Shown: positions 44,101 to 55,635 of the stretch, piece by piece
Layout of the letters: each line of letters begins with the position of its first letter
Numbering within the stretch: the stretch's first letter is position 1
Source of the DNA: Agrostemma githago
Taxonomy: Eukaryota > Streptophyta > Magnoliopsida > Caryophyllales > Caryophyllaceae
NCBI GenBank assembly: GCA_958450325.1
Contig: OY288262.1
Location: forward strand, 10,203,081 to 10,267,080
Direction: 5' to 3'
Length of the DNA: 64,000 nucleotides
Made by a program: the position numbers and the translations under genes
The notes under the pieces: model-generated
Databases searched by the model: none
The model's input: only the letters and a program-made list of their open reading frames with translations
Told to the model about the DNA's origin: nothing

Positions 44101-47100
44101 CCCTCTTAGGGTACAGTTTCTTGCGGGTTTAGTGACCTTGAATAAGGAAAAGGGTTTAGGGTTGGATTAGGCGGATCCGCGAAGCGGGTCCGCCTAATCC
44201 AACCCTAAACCCTTTTCCGTCCTTGAATAAGGAAAAGGATTTAGGGTTGGTTTAGGCGGATCCGCTTCGCGGGTCCGCCTAATCCAACCCTAAACCCTTT
44301 TCCGTCCCGTCTTATGCGGTACCCTACTCTTAAGGTTCAGTGTCCCATCTTTGAATCACATCCACGACAGGGTTCACCAATACCCTCTTAGGGTACAGTT
44401 TCTTGCGGGTTTAGTGACCTTGAATAAGGAAAAGGGTTTAGGGTTGGATTAGGCAGATCCGCGAAGCGGGTCCGCCGAATCCAACCCTAAACCCTTTTCC
44501 GTCCTTGAATAAGGAAAACGGTTTAGGGTTGGTTTAGGCAGATCCGCGAAGCGGGTCCGCCTAATCCAACCCTAAACCCTTTTCCGTCCCGTCTTATGCG
44601 GTACCCTACTCTTAAGGTTTAGTGTCCCATCTTTGAATCACATCCACGACAGGGTTCACCAATACCCTCTTAGGGTACAGTTTCTTGCGGGTTTAGTGAC
44701 CTTGAATAAGGAAAAGGGTTTAGGGTTGGATTAGGCGGACCCGCTTCGCGGGTCCGCCTAATCCAACCCTAAACCCTTTTCCGTCCCGTCTTATGCGGTA
44801 CCCTACTCTTAAGGTTCAGTGTCCCATCTTTGAATCACATCCACGACAGGGTTCACCAATACCCTCTTAGGGTACAGTTTCTTGCGGGTTTAGTGACCTT
44901 GAATAAAGAAAAGGGTTTAGGGTTGGATTAGGCGGATCCGCGAAGCGGGTCTGCCTAATCCAACCCTAAACCCTTTTCTGTCCCATCTTATGCGGTACCC
45001 TACTCTTAAGGTTCAGTGTCCCATCTTTGAATCACATCCACGACAGGGTTCACCAATACCCTCTTAGGGTACAGTTTCTTGCGGGTTTAGTGACCTTGAA
45101 TAAGGAAAAGGGTTTAGGGTTGGATTAGGCGGATCCGCGAAGCGGGTCCGCCGAATCCAACCCTAAACCCTTTTCCGTCCTTGAATAAGGAAAACGGTTT
45201 AGGGTTGGTTTAGGCAGATCCGCGAAGCGGGTCCGCCTAATCCAACCCTAAACCCTTTTCCGTCCCGTCTTATGCGGTACCCTACTCTTAAGGTTCAGTG
45301 TCCCATCTTTGAATCACATCCACGACAGGGTTCACCAATACCCTCTTAGGGTACAGTTTCTTGCGGGTTTAGTGACCTTGAATAAGGAAAAGGGTTTAGG
45401 GTTGGATTAGGCGGACCCGCTTCGCGGGTCCGCCTAATCCAACCCTAAACCCTTTTCCGTCCCGTCTTATGCGGTACCCTACTCTTAAGGTTCAGTGTCC
45501 CATCTTTGAATCACATCCACGACAGGGTTCACCAATACCCTCTTAGGGTACAGTTTCTTGCGGGTTTAGTGACCTTGAATAAGGAAAAGGGTTTAGGGTT
45601 GGATTAGGCGGACCCGCTTCGCGGATCCGCGAAGCGGGTCCGCCAAATCCAACCCTAAACCCTTTTCCGTCCCCTCTTATGCGGTACCCTACTCTTAAGG
45701 TTCAGTGTCCCATCTTTGAATCACATCCACGAAGGGTTCACCAATACCCTCTTAGGGTATAGTTTCTTGCGGGTTTAGTGACCTTGAATAAGGAAAAGGG
45801 TTTAGGGTTGGATTAGGCGGATCCGCGAAGCGGGTCCGCCTAATCCAACCCTAAACCCTTTTCCGTCCCGTCTTATGCGGTACTCTACTCTTAAGGTTCA
45901 GTGTCCCATCTTTGAATCACATCCACGACAGGGTTCACCAATACCCTCTTAGGGTACAGTTTCTTGCGGGTTTAGTGACCTTGAATAAAGAAAAGGGTTT
46001 AGGGTTGGATTAGGCGGACCCGCTTCGCGGATCCGCGAAGCGGGTCCGCCAAATCCAACCCTAAACCCTTTTCCGTCCCCTCTTATGTTGTACCCTACTC
46101 TTAAGGTTCAGTGTCCCATCTTTGAATCACACCCACGACAGGGTTCACCAATACCCTCTTAGGGTACAGTTTCTTGCGGGTTTAGTGACCTTGAATAAGG
46201 AAAAGGATTTAGGGTTGGTTTAGGCGGATCCGCTTCGCGGGTCCGCCTAATCCAACCCTAAACCCTTTTCCGTCCCGTCTTATGCGGTACCCTACTCTTA
46301 AGGTTCAGTGTCCCATCTTTGAATCACATCCACGACAGGGTTCACCAATACCCTCTTAGGGTACAGTTTCTTGCGGGTTTAGTGACCTTGAATAAGGAAA
46401 AGGGTTTAGGGTTGGATTAGGCGGTCCCGCTTCGCGGATCCGCGAAGCGGGTCCGCCAAATCCAACCCTAAACCCTTTTCCGTCCCCTCTTATGCGGTAC
46501 CCTACTCTTAAGGTTCAGTGTCCCATCTTTGAATCACATCCACGACAGGGTTCACCAATACCCTCTTAGGGTATAGTTTCTTGCGGGTTTAGTGACCTTG
46601 AATAAGGAAAAGGGTTTAGGGTTGGATTAGGCGGATCCGCGAAGTGGGTCCGCCTAATCCAACCCTAAACCCTTTTCCGTCCCGTCTTATGCGGTACCCT
46701 ACTCTTAAGGTTCAGTGTCCCATCTTTGAATCACATCCACGACAGGGTTCACCAATACCCTCTTAGGGTACAGTTTCTTGCGGGTTTAGTGACCTTGAAT
46801 AAGGAAAAGGGTTTAGGGTTGGATTAGGCGGATCCGCGAAGCGGGTCCGCCTAATCCAACCTTAAACCCTTTTCCGTCCCGTTTTATGCGGTACCCTACT
46901 CTTAAGGTTCAGTGTCCCATCTTTGAATCACATCCACGACAGGGTTCACCAATACCCTCTTAGGGTACAGTTTCTTGCGGGTTTAGTGACCTTGAATAAG
47001 GAAAAGGGTTTAGGGTTGGATTAGGCGGACCCGCTTCGCGGATCCGCGAAGCGGGTCCGCCAAATCCAACCCTAAACCCTTTTCCGTCCCCTCTTATGCG

Positions 47101-49560
47101 GTACCCTACTCTTAAGGTTCAGTGTCCCATCTTTGAATCACATCCACGACAGGGTTCACCAATACCCTCTTAGGGTACAGTTTCTTGCGGGTTTAGTGAC
47201 CTTGAATAAGGAAAAGGGTTTGGGGTTGGATTAGGCGGATCCGCGAAGCGGGTCCGCCTAATCCAACCCTAAACCCTTTTTCGTCCCGTCTTATGCGGTA
47301 CCCTACTCTTAATGTTCAGTGTCCCATCTTTGAATCACATCCACGACAGGGTTCACCAATACCCTCTTAGGGTACAGTTTCTTGCGGGTTTAGTGACCTT
47401 GAATAAGGAAAAGGGTTTAGGGTTGGATTAGGCGGACCCGCTTCGCGGGTCCGCCTAATCCAACCCTAAACCCTTTTCCGTCCCGTCTTATGCGGTACCC
47501 TACTCTTAATATTCAGTGTCCCATCTTTGAATCACATCCACGACAGGGTTCACCAATACCCTCTTAGGGTAAAGTTTCTTGCGGGTTTAGTGACCTTGAA
47601 TAAGGAAAAGGGTTTAGGGTTGGATTAGGCGGATCCGCGAAGCGGGTCCGCCTAATCCAACCCTAAACCCTTTTCCGTCCTTGAATAAGGAAAAGGGTTT
47701 ATGGTTGGTTTAAGCGGATCCGCGAAACGGGTCCGCCAAATCCAACCCTAAACCCTTTTCCGTCCCCTCTTATGCGGTACCCTACTCTTAAGGTTCAGTG
47801 TCCCATCTTTGAATCACATCCACGACAGGGTTCACCAATACCCTCTTAGGGTACAGTTTTTTGCGGGTTTAGTGACCTTGAATAGGGAATAGGGTTTAGG
47901 GTTGGATTAGGCGGATCCGCGAAGCGGGTCCGCCTAATCCAACCCTAAACCCTTTTCCGTCCCGTCTTATGCGGTACCCTACTCTTAAGGTTCAGTGTCC
48001 CATCTTTGAATCACATCCACGACAGGGTTCACCAATACCCTCTTAGGGTACAATTTCTTGCGGGTTTAGTGACCTTGAATAAAGAAAAGGGTTTAGGGTT
48101 GGATTAGGCGGACCCGCTTCGCGGATCCGCGAAGCGGCTCCGCCAAATCCAACCCTAAACCCTTTTCCGTCCCCTCTTATGCGGTACCCTACTCTTAAGG
48201 TTCAGTGTCCCATCTTTGAATCACATCCACGACAGGGTTCACCAATACCCTCTTAGGGTACAGTTTCTTGCGGGTTTAGTGACCTTGAATAAGGAAAAGG
48301 GTTTAGGGTTGGATTTGGCGGATCCGCGAAGCGGGTCCGCCGAATCCAACCCTAAACCCTTTTCCGTCCTTGAATAAGGAAAAGGGTTTAGGGTTGGTTT
48401 AGGCGGATCCGCGAAACGGGTCCGCCTAATCCAACCCTAAACCCTATTCCGTCCCGTCTTATGCGGTACCCTACTCTTAATGTTCAGTGTCCCATCTTTG
48501 AATCACATCCACGACAGGGTTCACCAATACCCTCTTAGGGTACAGTTTCTTGCGGGTTTAGTGACCTTGAATAAGGAAAAGGGTTTAGGGTTGGATTAGG
48601 CGGATCCGCAAAGCGGGTCCGCCTAATCCAACCCTAAACCCTTTTCCGTCCTTGAATAAGGAAAAGGGTTTAGGGTTGGTTTAGGCGGATCCGCGAAACG
48701 GGTCCGCCAAATCCAACCCTAAACCCTTTTCCGTCCCCTCGTATGCGGTACCCTACTCTTAAGGTTCAGTGTCCCATCTTTGAATCACATCCACGACAGG
48801 GTTCACCAATACCCTCTTAGGGTACAGTTTTTTGCGGGTTTAGTGACCTTGAATAAGGAAAAGGGTTTAGGGTTGGATTAGGCGGATCCGCAAAGCGGGT
48901 CCGCCTAATCCAACCCTAAACCCTTTTCCGTCCCGTCTTATGCGGTACCCTACTCTTAAGGTTCAGTGTCCCATCTTTGAATTATATCCACGACAGGGTT
49001 CACCAATACCCTCTTAGGGTACAGTTTCTTGCGGGTTTAGTGACAACCCTAAACCCTTTTTCGTCCCGTCTTATGCGGTACCCTACTCTTAAGGTTCAGT
49101 GTCCCATCTTTGAATCACATCCACGACAGGGTTCACCAATACCCTCTTAGGGTACAGTTTCTTGCGGGTTTAGTGACCTTGAATAAAGAAAAGGGTTTAG
49201 GGTTGGATTAGGCGGACCCGCTTCGCGGATCCGCGAAGCGGCTCCGCCAAATCCAACCCTAAACCCTTTTCCGTCCCCTCTTATGCAGTACCCTACTCTT
49301 AAGGTTCAGTGTCCCATCTTTGAATCACATCCACGACAGGGTTCACCAATACCCTCTTAGGGTATAGTTTCTTGCGGGTTTAGTGACCTTGAATAAGGAT
49401 AAGGGTTTAGGGTTGGATTAGGCGGATCCGCGAAGCGGGTCCGCCTAATCCAACCCTAAACCCTTTTCCGTCCTTGAATAAGGAAAATGGTTTAGGGTTG
49501 GTTTAGGCGGATCCGCGAAGCGGGTCCGCCTAATCCAACCCTAAACCCTTTTCCGTCCCG
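41147..49560. repeat. sub-array containing 85-bp short monomers
   Basis: Short units such as 41147-41231 consist of the palindrome plus GTCCTTGAATAA. They lack 112 bp of the core, between GTCC and TTGAATAA, where a CC is shared by both break points. I see about nine to ten of them, near 41.15, 41.63, 42.32, 44.20, 44.49, 45.16, 47.67, 48.36, 48.64 and 49.46 kb, and none from 49.6 kb to the right edge. Most are preceded by the same monomer types, so the deletion probably happened once and spread by block amplification. Confidence 0.85.
41400..42400. repeat. satellite block duplicated 6031 bp downstream (first copy)
   Basis: Rare variants occur in the same order and spacing here and at 47431-48431. 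They are TACTCTTAATATTCAG (41470 and 47501), GGGTTTATGGTTGG (near 41667 and 47698) and TGAATAGGGAATAGGG (41848 and 47879). All are offset by exactly 6031 bp. A related block with the last variant also occurs at 42734, 886 bp on. Confidence 0.85.
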
Positions 49561-49678
49561 TCTTATGCGGTACCCTACTCTTAAGGTTTAGTGTCCCATC
49601 TTTGAATCACATCCACGACAGGGTTCACCAATACCCTCTTAGGGTACAGTTTCTTGCGGGTTTAGTGACCTTGAATAA

Positions 49679-49764
49679 GGAAAAGGGTTTAGGGTTGGAT
49701 TAGGCGGACCCGCTTCGCGGATCCGCGAAGCGGGTCCGCCTAATCCAACCCTAAACCCTTTTCC
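49679..49764. repeat. perfect 86-bp palindrome in the satellite
   Basis: The half GGAAAAGGGTTTAGGGTTGG, ATTA, GGCGGACCCGCTTCGCGGA is followed by its exact reverse complement, centred on GGATCC. A second perfect copy lies 210 bp later. Most other 210-bp monomers differ by one base (CCAAATCC for CCTAATCC). The 197-bp form has lost 13 bp at the hinge. Confidence 0.95.
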
Positions 49765-52700
49765 GTCCCGTCTTATGCGGTATCCTACTCTTAAGGTTCA
49801 GTGTCCCATCTTTGAATCACATCCACGACAGGGTTCACCAATACCCTCTTAGGGTACAGTTTCTTGCGGGTTTAGTGACCTTGAATAAGGAAAAGGGTTT
49901 AGGGTTGGATTAGGCGGACCCGCTTCGCGGATCCGCGAAGCGGGTCCGCCTAATCCAACCCTAAACCCTTTTCCGTCCCGTCTTATGCGGTATCCTACTC
50001 TTAAGGTTCAGTGTCCCATCTTTGAATCACATCCACGATAGGGTTCACCAATACCCTCTTAGGGTACAGTTTCTTGCGGGTTTAGTGACCTTGAATAAAG
50101 AAAAGGGTTTAGGGTTGGATTAGGCGGACCCGGTTCGCGGATCCGCGAAGCGGGTCCGCCAAATCCAACCCTAAACCCTTTTCCGTCCCCTCTTATGTTG
50201 TACCCTACTCTTAAGGTTCAGTGTCCCATCTTTGAATCACATCCACGACAGGGTTCACCAATACCCTCTTAGGGTACAGTTTCTTGCGGGTTTAGTGACC
50301 TTGAATAAGGAAAAGGGTTTAGGGTTGGATTAGGCGGATCCGCGAAGCGGGTCCGCCTAATCCAACCCTAAACCCTTTTCCGTCCCGTCTTATGCGGTAC
50401 CCTACTCTTAAGGTTCAGTGTCCCATCTTTGAATCACATCCACGACAGGGTTCACCAATACCCTCTTAGGGTACAGTTTCTTGCGGGTTTAGTGACCTTG
50501 AATAAGGAAAAGAGTTTAGGGTTGGATTAGGCGGATCCGCGAAGCGGGTCCGCCTAATCCAACCCTAAACCCTTTTCCGTCCCGTCTTATGCGGTACCCT
50601 ACTCTTAAGGTTCAGTGTCCCATCTTTGAATCACATCCACGACAGGGTTCACCAATACCCTCTTAGGGTACAGTTTCTTGCGGGTTTAGTGACCTTGAAT
50701 AAGGAAAAGGGTTTAGGGTTTGATTAGGCGGATCCGCGAAGCGGGTCCGCCTAATCCAACCGTAAACCCTTTTCTGTCCCGTTTTATGCGGTACCCTACT
50801 CTTAAGGTTCAGTGTCCCATCTTTGAATCACATCCACGACAGGGTTCACCAATACCCTCTTAGGGTACAGTTTCTTGCGGGTTTAGTGACCTTGAATAAG
50901 GAAAAGGGTTTGGGGTTGGATTAGGCGGATCCGCGAAGCGGGTCCGCCTAATCCAACCCTAAACCCTTTTCTGTCCGGTCTTATGCGGTACCCTACTCTT
51001 AAGGTTCAGTGTCCCATCTTTGAATCACATCCACGACAGGGTTCACCAATACCCTCTTAGGGTACAGTTTCTTGCGGGTTTTGTGACCTTGAATAAGGAA
51101 AAGGGTTTAGGGTTGGATTAGGCGGATCCGCGAAGCGGGTCCGCCAAATCCAACCCTAAACCCTTTTCCGTCCCCTCTTATGCGGTACCCTACTCTTAAG
51201 GTTCAGTGTCCCATCTTTGAATCACATCCACGACAGGGTTCACCAATACCCTCTTAGGGTACAGTTTCTTGCGGGTTTAGTGACCTTGAATAAGGAAAAG
51301 GGTTTGGGGTTGGATTAGGCGGATCCGCGAAGCGGGTCCGCCTAATCCAACCCGAAACCCTTTTCCGTCCCGTCTTATGCGGTACCCTACTCTTAAGGTT
51401 CAGTGTCCCATCTTTGAATCACATCCACGACAGGGTTCACCAATACCCTCTTAGGGTACAGTTTCTTGCGGGTTTTGTGACCTTGAATAAGGAAAAGGGT
51501 TTAGGGTTGGATTAGGCGGATCCGCGAAGCGGGTCCGTCTAATCCAACCCTAAACCCTTTTCCGTCCCGTCTTATGCGGTACCCTACTCTTAAGGTTCAG
51601 TGTCCCATCTTTGAATCACATCCACGACAGGGTTCACCAATACCCTCTTAGGGTACAGTTTCTTGCGGGTTTAGTGACCTTGAATAAGGAAAAGGGTTTA
51701 GGGTTGGATTAGGCGGAACCGCTTCGCGGATCCGCGAAGCGGGTCCGCCAAATCCAACCCTAAACCCTTTTCCGTCCCCTCTTATGCGGTACCCTACTCT
51801 TAAGGTTCAGTGTCCCATCTTTGAATCACATCCACGACAGGGTTCACCAATACCCTCTTAGGGTACAGTTTCTTGCGGGTTTAGTGACCTTGAATAAGGA
51901 AAAGGGTTTGGGGTTGGATTAGGCGGATCCGCGAAGCGGGTCCGCCAAATCCAACCCTAAACCCTTTTCCGTCCCGTCTTATGCGGTACCCTACTCTTAA
52001 GGTTCAGTGTCCCATCTTTGAATCACATCCACGACAGGGTTCACCAATACCCTCTTAGGGTACAGTTTCTTGCGGGTTTAGTGACCTTGAATAAGGAAAA
52101 GGGTTTAGGGTTGGATTAGGCGGATCCGCGAAGCGGGTCCGCCTAATCCAACCGTAAACCCTTTTCCGTCCCGTTTTATGCGGTACCCTACTCTTAAGGT
52201 TCAGTGTCCCATCTTTGAATCACATCCACGACAGGGTTCACCAATACCCTCTTAGGGTACAGTTTCTTGCGGGTTTAGTGACCTTGAATAAGGAAAAGGG
52301 TTTAGGGTTGGATTAGGCGGAACCGCTTCGCGGATCCGCGAAGCGGGTCCGCCAAATCCAACCCTAAACCCTTTTCCGTCCCCTCTTATGCGGTACCCTA
52401 CTCTTAAGGTTCAGTGTCCCATCTTTGAATCACATCCACGACAGGGTTCACCAATACCCTCTTAGGGTACAGTTTCTTGCGGGTTTAGTGACCTTGAATA
52501 AGGAAAAGGGTTTGGGGTTGGATTAGGCGGATCCGCGATGCGGGTCCGCCAAATCCAACCCTAAACCCTTTTCCGTCCGGTCTTATGCGGTACCCTACTC
52601 TTAAGGTTCAGTGTCCCATCTTTGAATCACATCCACGACAGGGTTCACCAATACCCTCTTAGGGTACAGTTTCTTGCGGGTTTAGTGACCTTGAATAAGG

Positions 52701-52799
52701 AAAAGGGTTTAGGGTTGGATTAGGCGGATCCGCGAAGCGGGTCCGCCTAATCCAACCATAAACCCTTTTCCGTCCCGTTTTATGCGGTACCCTACTCTT

Positions 52800-55635
52800 A
52801 AGGTTCAGTGTCCCATCTTTGAATCACATCCACGACAGGGTTCACCAATACCCTCTTAGGGTACAGTTTCTTGCGGGTTTAGTGACCTTGAATAAGGAAA
52901 AGGGTTTAGGGTTGGATTAGGCGGAACCGCTTCGCGGATCCGCGAAGCGGGTCCGCCAAATCCAACCCTAAACCCTTTTCCGTCCCCTCTTATGCGGTAC
53001 CCTACTCTTAAGGTTCAGTGTCCCATCTTTGAATCACATCCACGACAGGGTTCACCAATACCCTCTTAGGGTACAGTTTCTTGCGGGTTTAGTGACCTTG
53101 AATAAGGAAAAGGGTTTGGGGTTGGATTAGGCGGATCCGCGATGCGGGTCCGCCAAATCCAACCCGAAACCCTTTTCCGTCCGGTCTTATGCGGTACCCT
53201 ACTCTTAAGGTTCAGTGTCCCATCTTTGAATCACATCCACGACAGGGTTCACCAATACCCTCTTAGGGTACAGTTTCTTGCGGGTTTAGTGACCTTGAAT
53301 AAGGAAAAGGGTTTAGGGTTGGATTAGGCGGATCCGCGAAGCGGGTCCGCCTAATCCAACCATAAACCCTTTTCCGTCCCGTTTTATGCGGTACCCTACT
53401 CTTAAGGTTCAGTGTCCCATCTTTGAATCACATCCACGACAGGGTTCACCAATACCCTCTTAGGGTACAGTTTCTTGCGGGTTTAGTGACCTTGAATAAG
53501 GAAAAGGGTTTAGGGTTGGATTAGGCGGACCCGCTTCGCGGATCCGCGAAGCGGGTCCGCCAAATCCAACCCTAAACCCTTTTCTGTCCCCTCTTATGCG
53601 GTACCCTACTCTTAAGGTTCAGTGTCCCATCTTTGAATCACATCCACGACAGGGTTCACCAATACCCTCTTAGGGTATAGTTTCTTGCGGGTTTAGTGAC
53701 CTTGAATAAGGAAAAGGGTTTAGGGTTGGATTAGGCGGACCTGCTTCGCGGATCCGCGAAGCGGGTCCGCCAAATCCAACCCTAAACCCTTTTCCGTCCC
53801 CTCTAATGCGGTACCCTACTCTTAAGGTTCAGTGTCCCATCTTAGAATCACATCCACGACAGGGTTCACCAATACCCTCTTAGGGTACAGTTTCTTGCGG
53901 GTTTAGTGACCTTGAATAAGGAAAAGGGTTTAGGGTTGGATTAGGCGGATCCGGGAAGCGGGTCCGCCTAATCCAACCCTAAACCCTTTTCCGTCCCGTC
54001 TTATGTGGTACCCTACTCTTAAGGTTCAGTGTCCCATCTTTGAATCACATCCACGACAGGGTTCACAAATACCCTCTTAGGGTACAGTTTCTAGCGGGTT
54101 TAGTGACCTTGAATAAGGAAAAGGGTTTAGGGTTGGATTAGGCGGATCCGCGAAGAGGGTCCGCCTAATCCAACCCTAAACCCTTTTCCGTCTCGTCTTA
54201 TGCGGTACCCTACTCTTAAGGTTCAGTGTCCCATCTTTGAATCACATCCACGACAGGGTTCACCAATACCCTCTTAGGGTACAGTTTCTTGCGGGTTTAG
54301 TGACCTTGAATAAGGAAAAGGGTTTAGGGTTGGATTAGGCGGAACCGCTTCGCGGATCCGCGAAGCGGGTCCGCCAAATCCAACCCTAAACCCTTTTCCG
54401 TCCCCTCTTATGCGGTACCCTACTCTTAAGGTTCAGTGTCCCATCTTTGAATCACATCCACGACAGGGTTCACCAATACCCTCTTAGGGTACAGTTTCTT
54501 GCGGGTTTAGTGACCTTGAATAAGGAAAAGGGTTTGGGGTTGGATTAGGCGGATCCGCGATGCGGGTCCGCCAAATCCAACCCGAAACCCTTTTCCGTCC
54601 GGTCTTATGCGGTACCCTACTCTTAAGGTTCAGTGTCCCATCTTTGAATCACATCCACGACAGGGTTCACCAATACCCTCTTAGGGTACAGTTTCTTGCG
54701 GGTTTAGTGACCTTGAATAAGGAAAAGGGTTTAGGGTTGGATTAGGCGGATCCGCGAAGCGGGTCCGCCTAATCCAACCATAAACCCTTTTCCGTCCCGT
54801 TTTATGCGGTACCCTACTCTTAAGGTTCAGTGTCCCATCTTTGAATCACATCCACGACAGGGTTCACCAATACCCTCTTAGGGTACAGTTTCTTGCGGGT
54901 TTAGTGACCTTGAATAAGGAAAAGGGTTTAGGGTTGGATTAGGCGGACCCGCTTCGCGGATCCGCGAAGCGGGTCCGCCAAATCCAACCCTAAACCCTTT
55001 TCTGTCCCCTCTTATGCGGTACCCTACTCTTAAGGTTCAGTGTCCCATCTTTGAATCACATCCACGACAGGGTTCACCAATACCCTCTTAGGGTATAGTT
55101 TCTTGCGGGTTTAGTGACCTTGAATAAGGAAAAGGGTTTAGGGTTGGATTAGGCGGACCTGCTTCGCGGATCCGCGAAGCGGGTCCGCCAAATCCAACCC
55201 TAAACCCTTTTCCGTCCCCTCTAATGCGGTACCCTACTCTTAAGGTTCAGTGTCCCATCTTAGAATCACATCCACGACAGGGTTCACCAATACCCTCTTA
55301 GGGTACAGTTTCTTGCGGGTTTAGTGACCTTGAATAAGGAAAAGGGTTTAGGGTTGGATTAGGCGGATCCGGGAAGCGGGTCCGCCTAATCCAACCCTAA
55401 ACCCTTTTCCGTCCCGTCTTATGTGGTACCCTACTCTTAAGGTTCAGTGTCCCATCTTTGAATCACATCCACGACAGGGTTCACAAATACCCTCTTAGGG
55501 TACAGTTTCTAGCGGGTTTAGTGACCTTGAATAAGGAAAAGGGTTTAGGGTTGGATTAGGCGGATCCGCGAAGAGGGTCCGCCTAATCCAACCCTAAACC
55601 CTTTTCCGTCTCGTCTTATGCGGTACCCTACTCTT
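52800..55635. repeat. two copies of a seven-monomer higher-order unit (1418 bp)
   Basis: Diagnostic variants repeat at 1418 bp: GGAACCGC (52923 and 54341), ATCCGCGATG (53135 and 54553), CCGGGAAG (53951 and 55369), CGAAGAGGG (54151 and 55569), and TCTCGTC (54191 and 55609). 1418 equals four 197-bp plus three 210-bp monomers. Outside these limits the variants no longer match. Another 1418-1419-bp pair follows (about 55640-58480, marked by CCTAGTCTAACC at 55976 and 57395). Confidence 0.9.

Noticed and set aside
53142..53327. 61-codon plus-strand frame in the satellite, repeated identically at 54560-54745
   Set aside because: It exists only because point variants removed stops in one monomer type, and the identical copy is explained by the 1418-bp higher-order duplication. 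No start context or domain.
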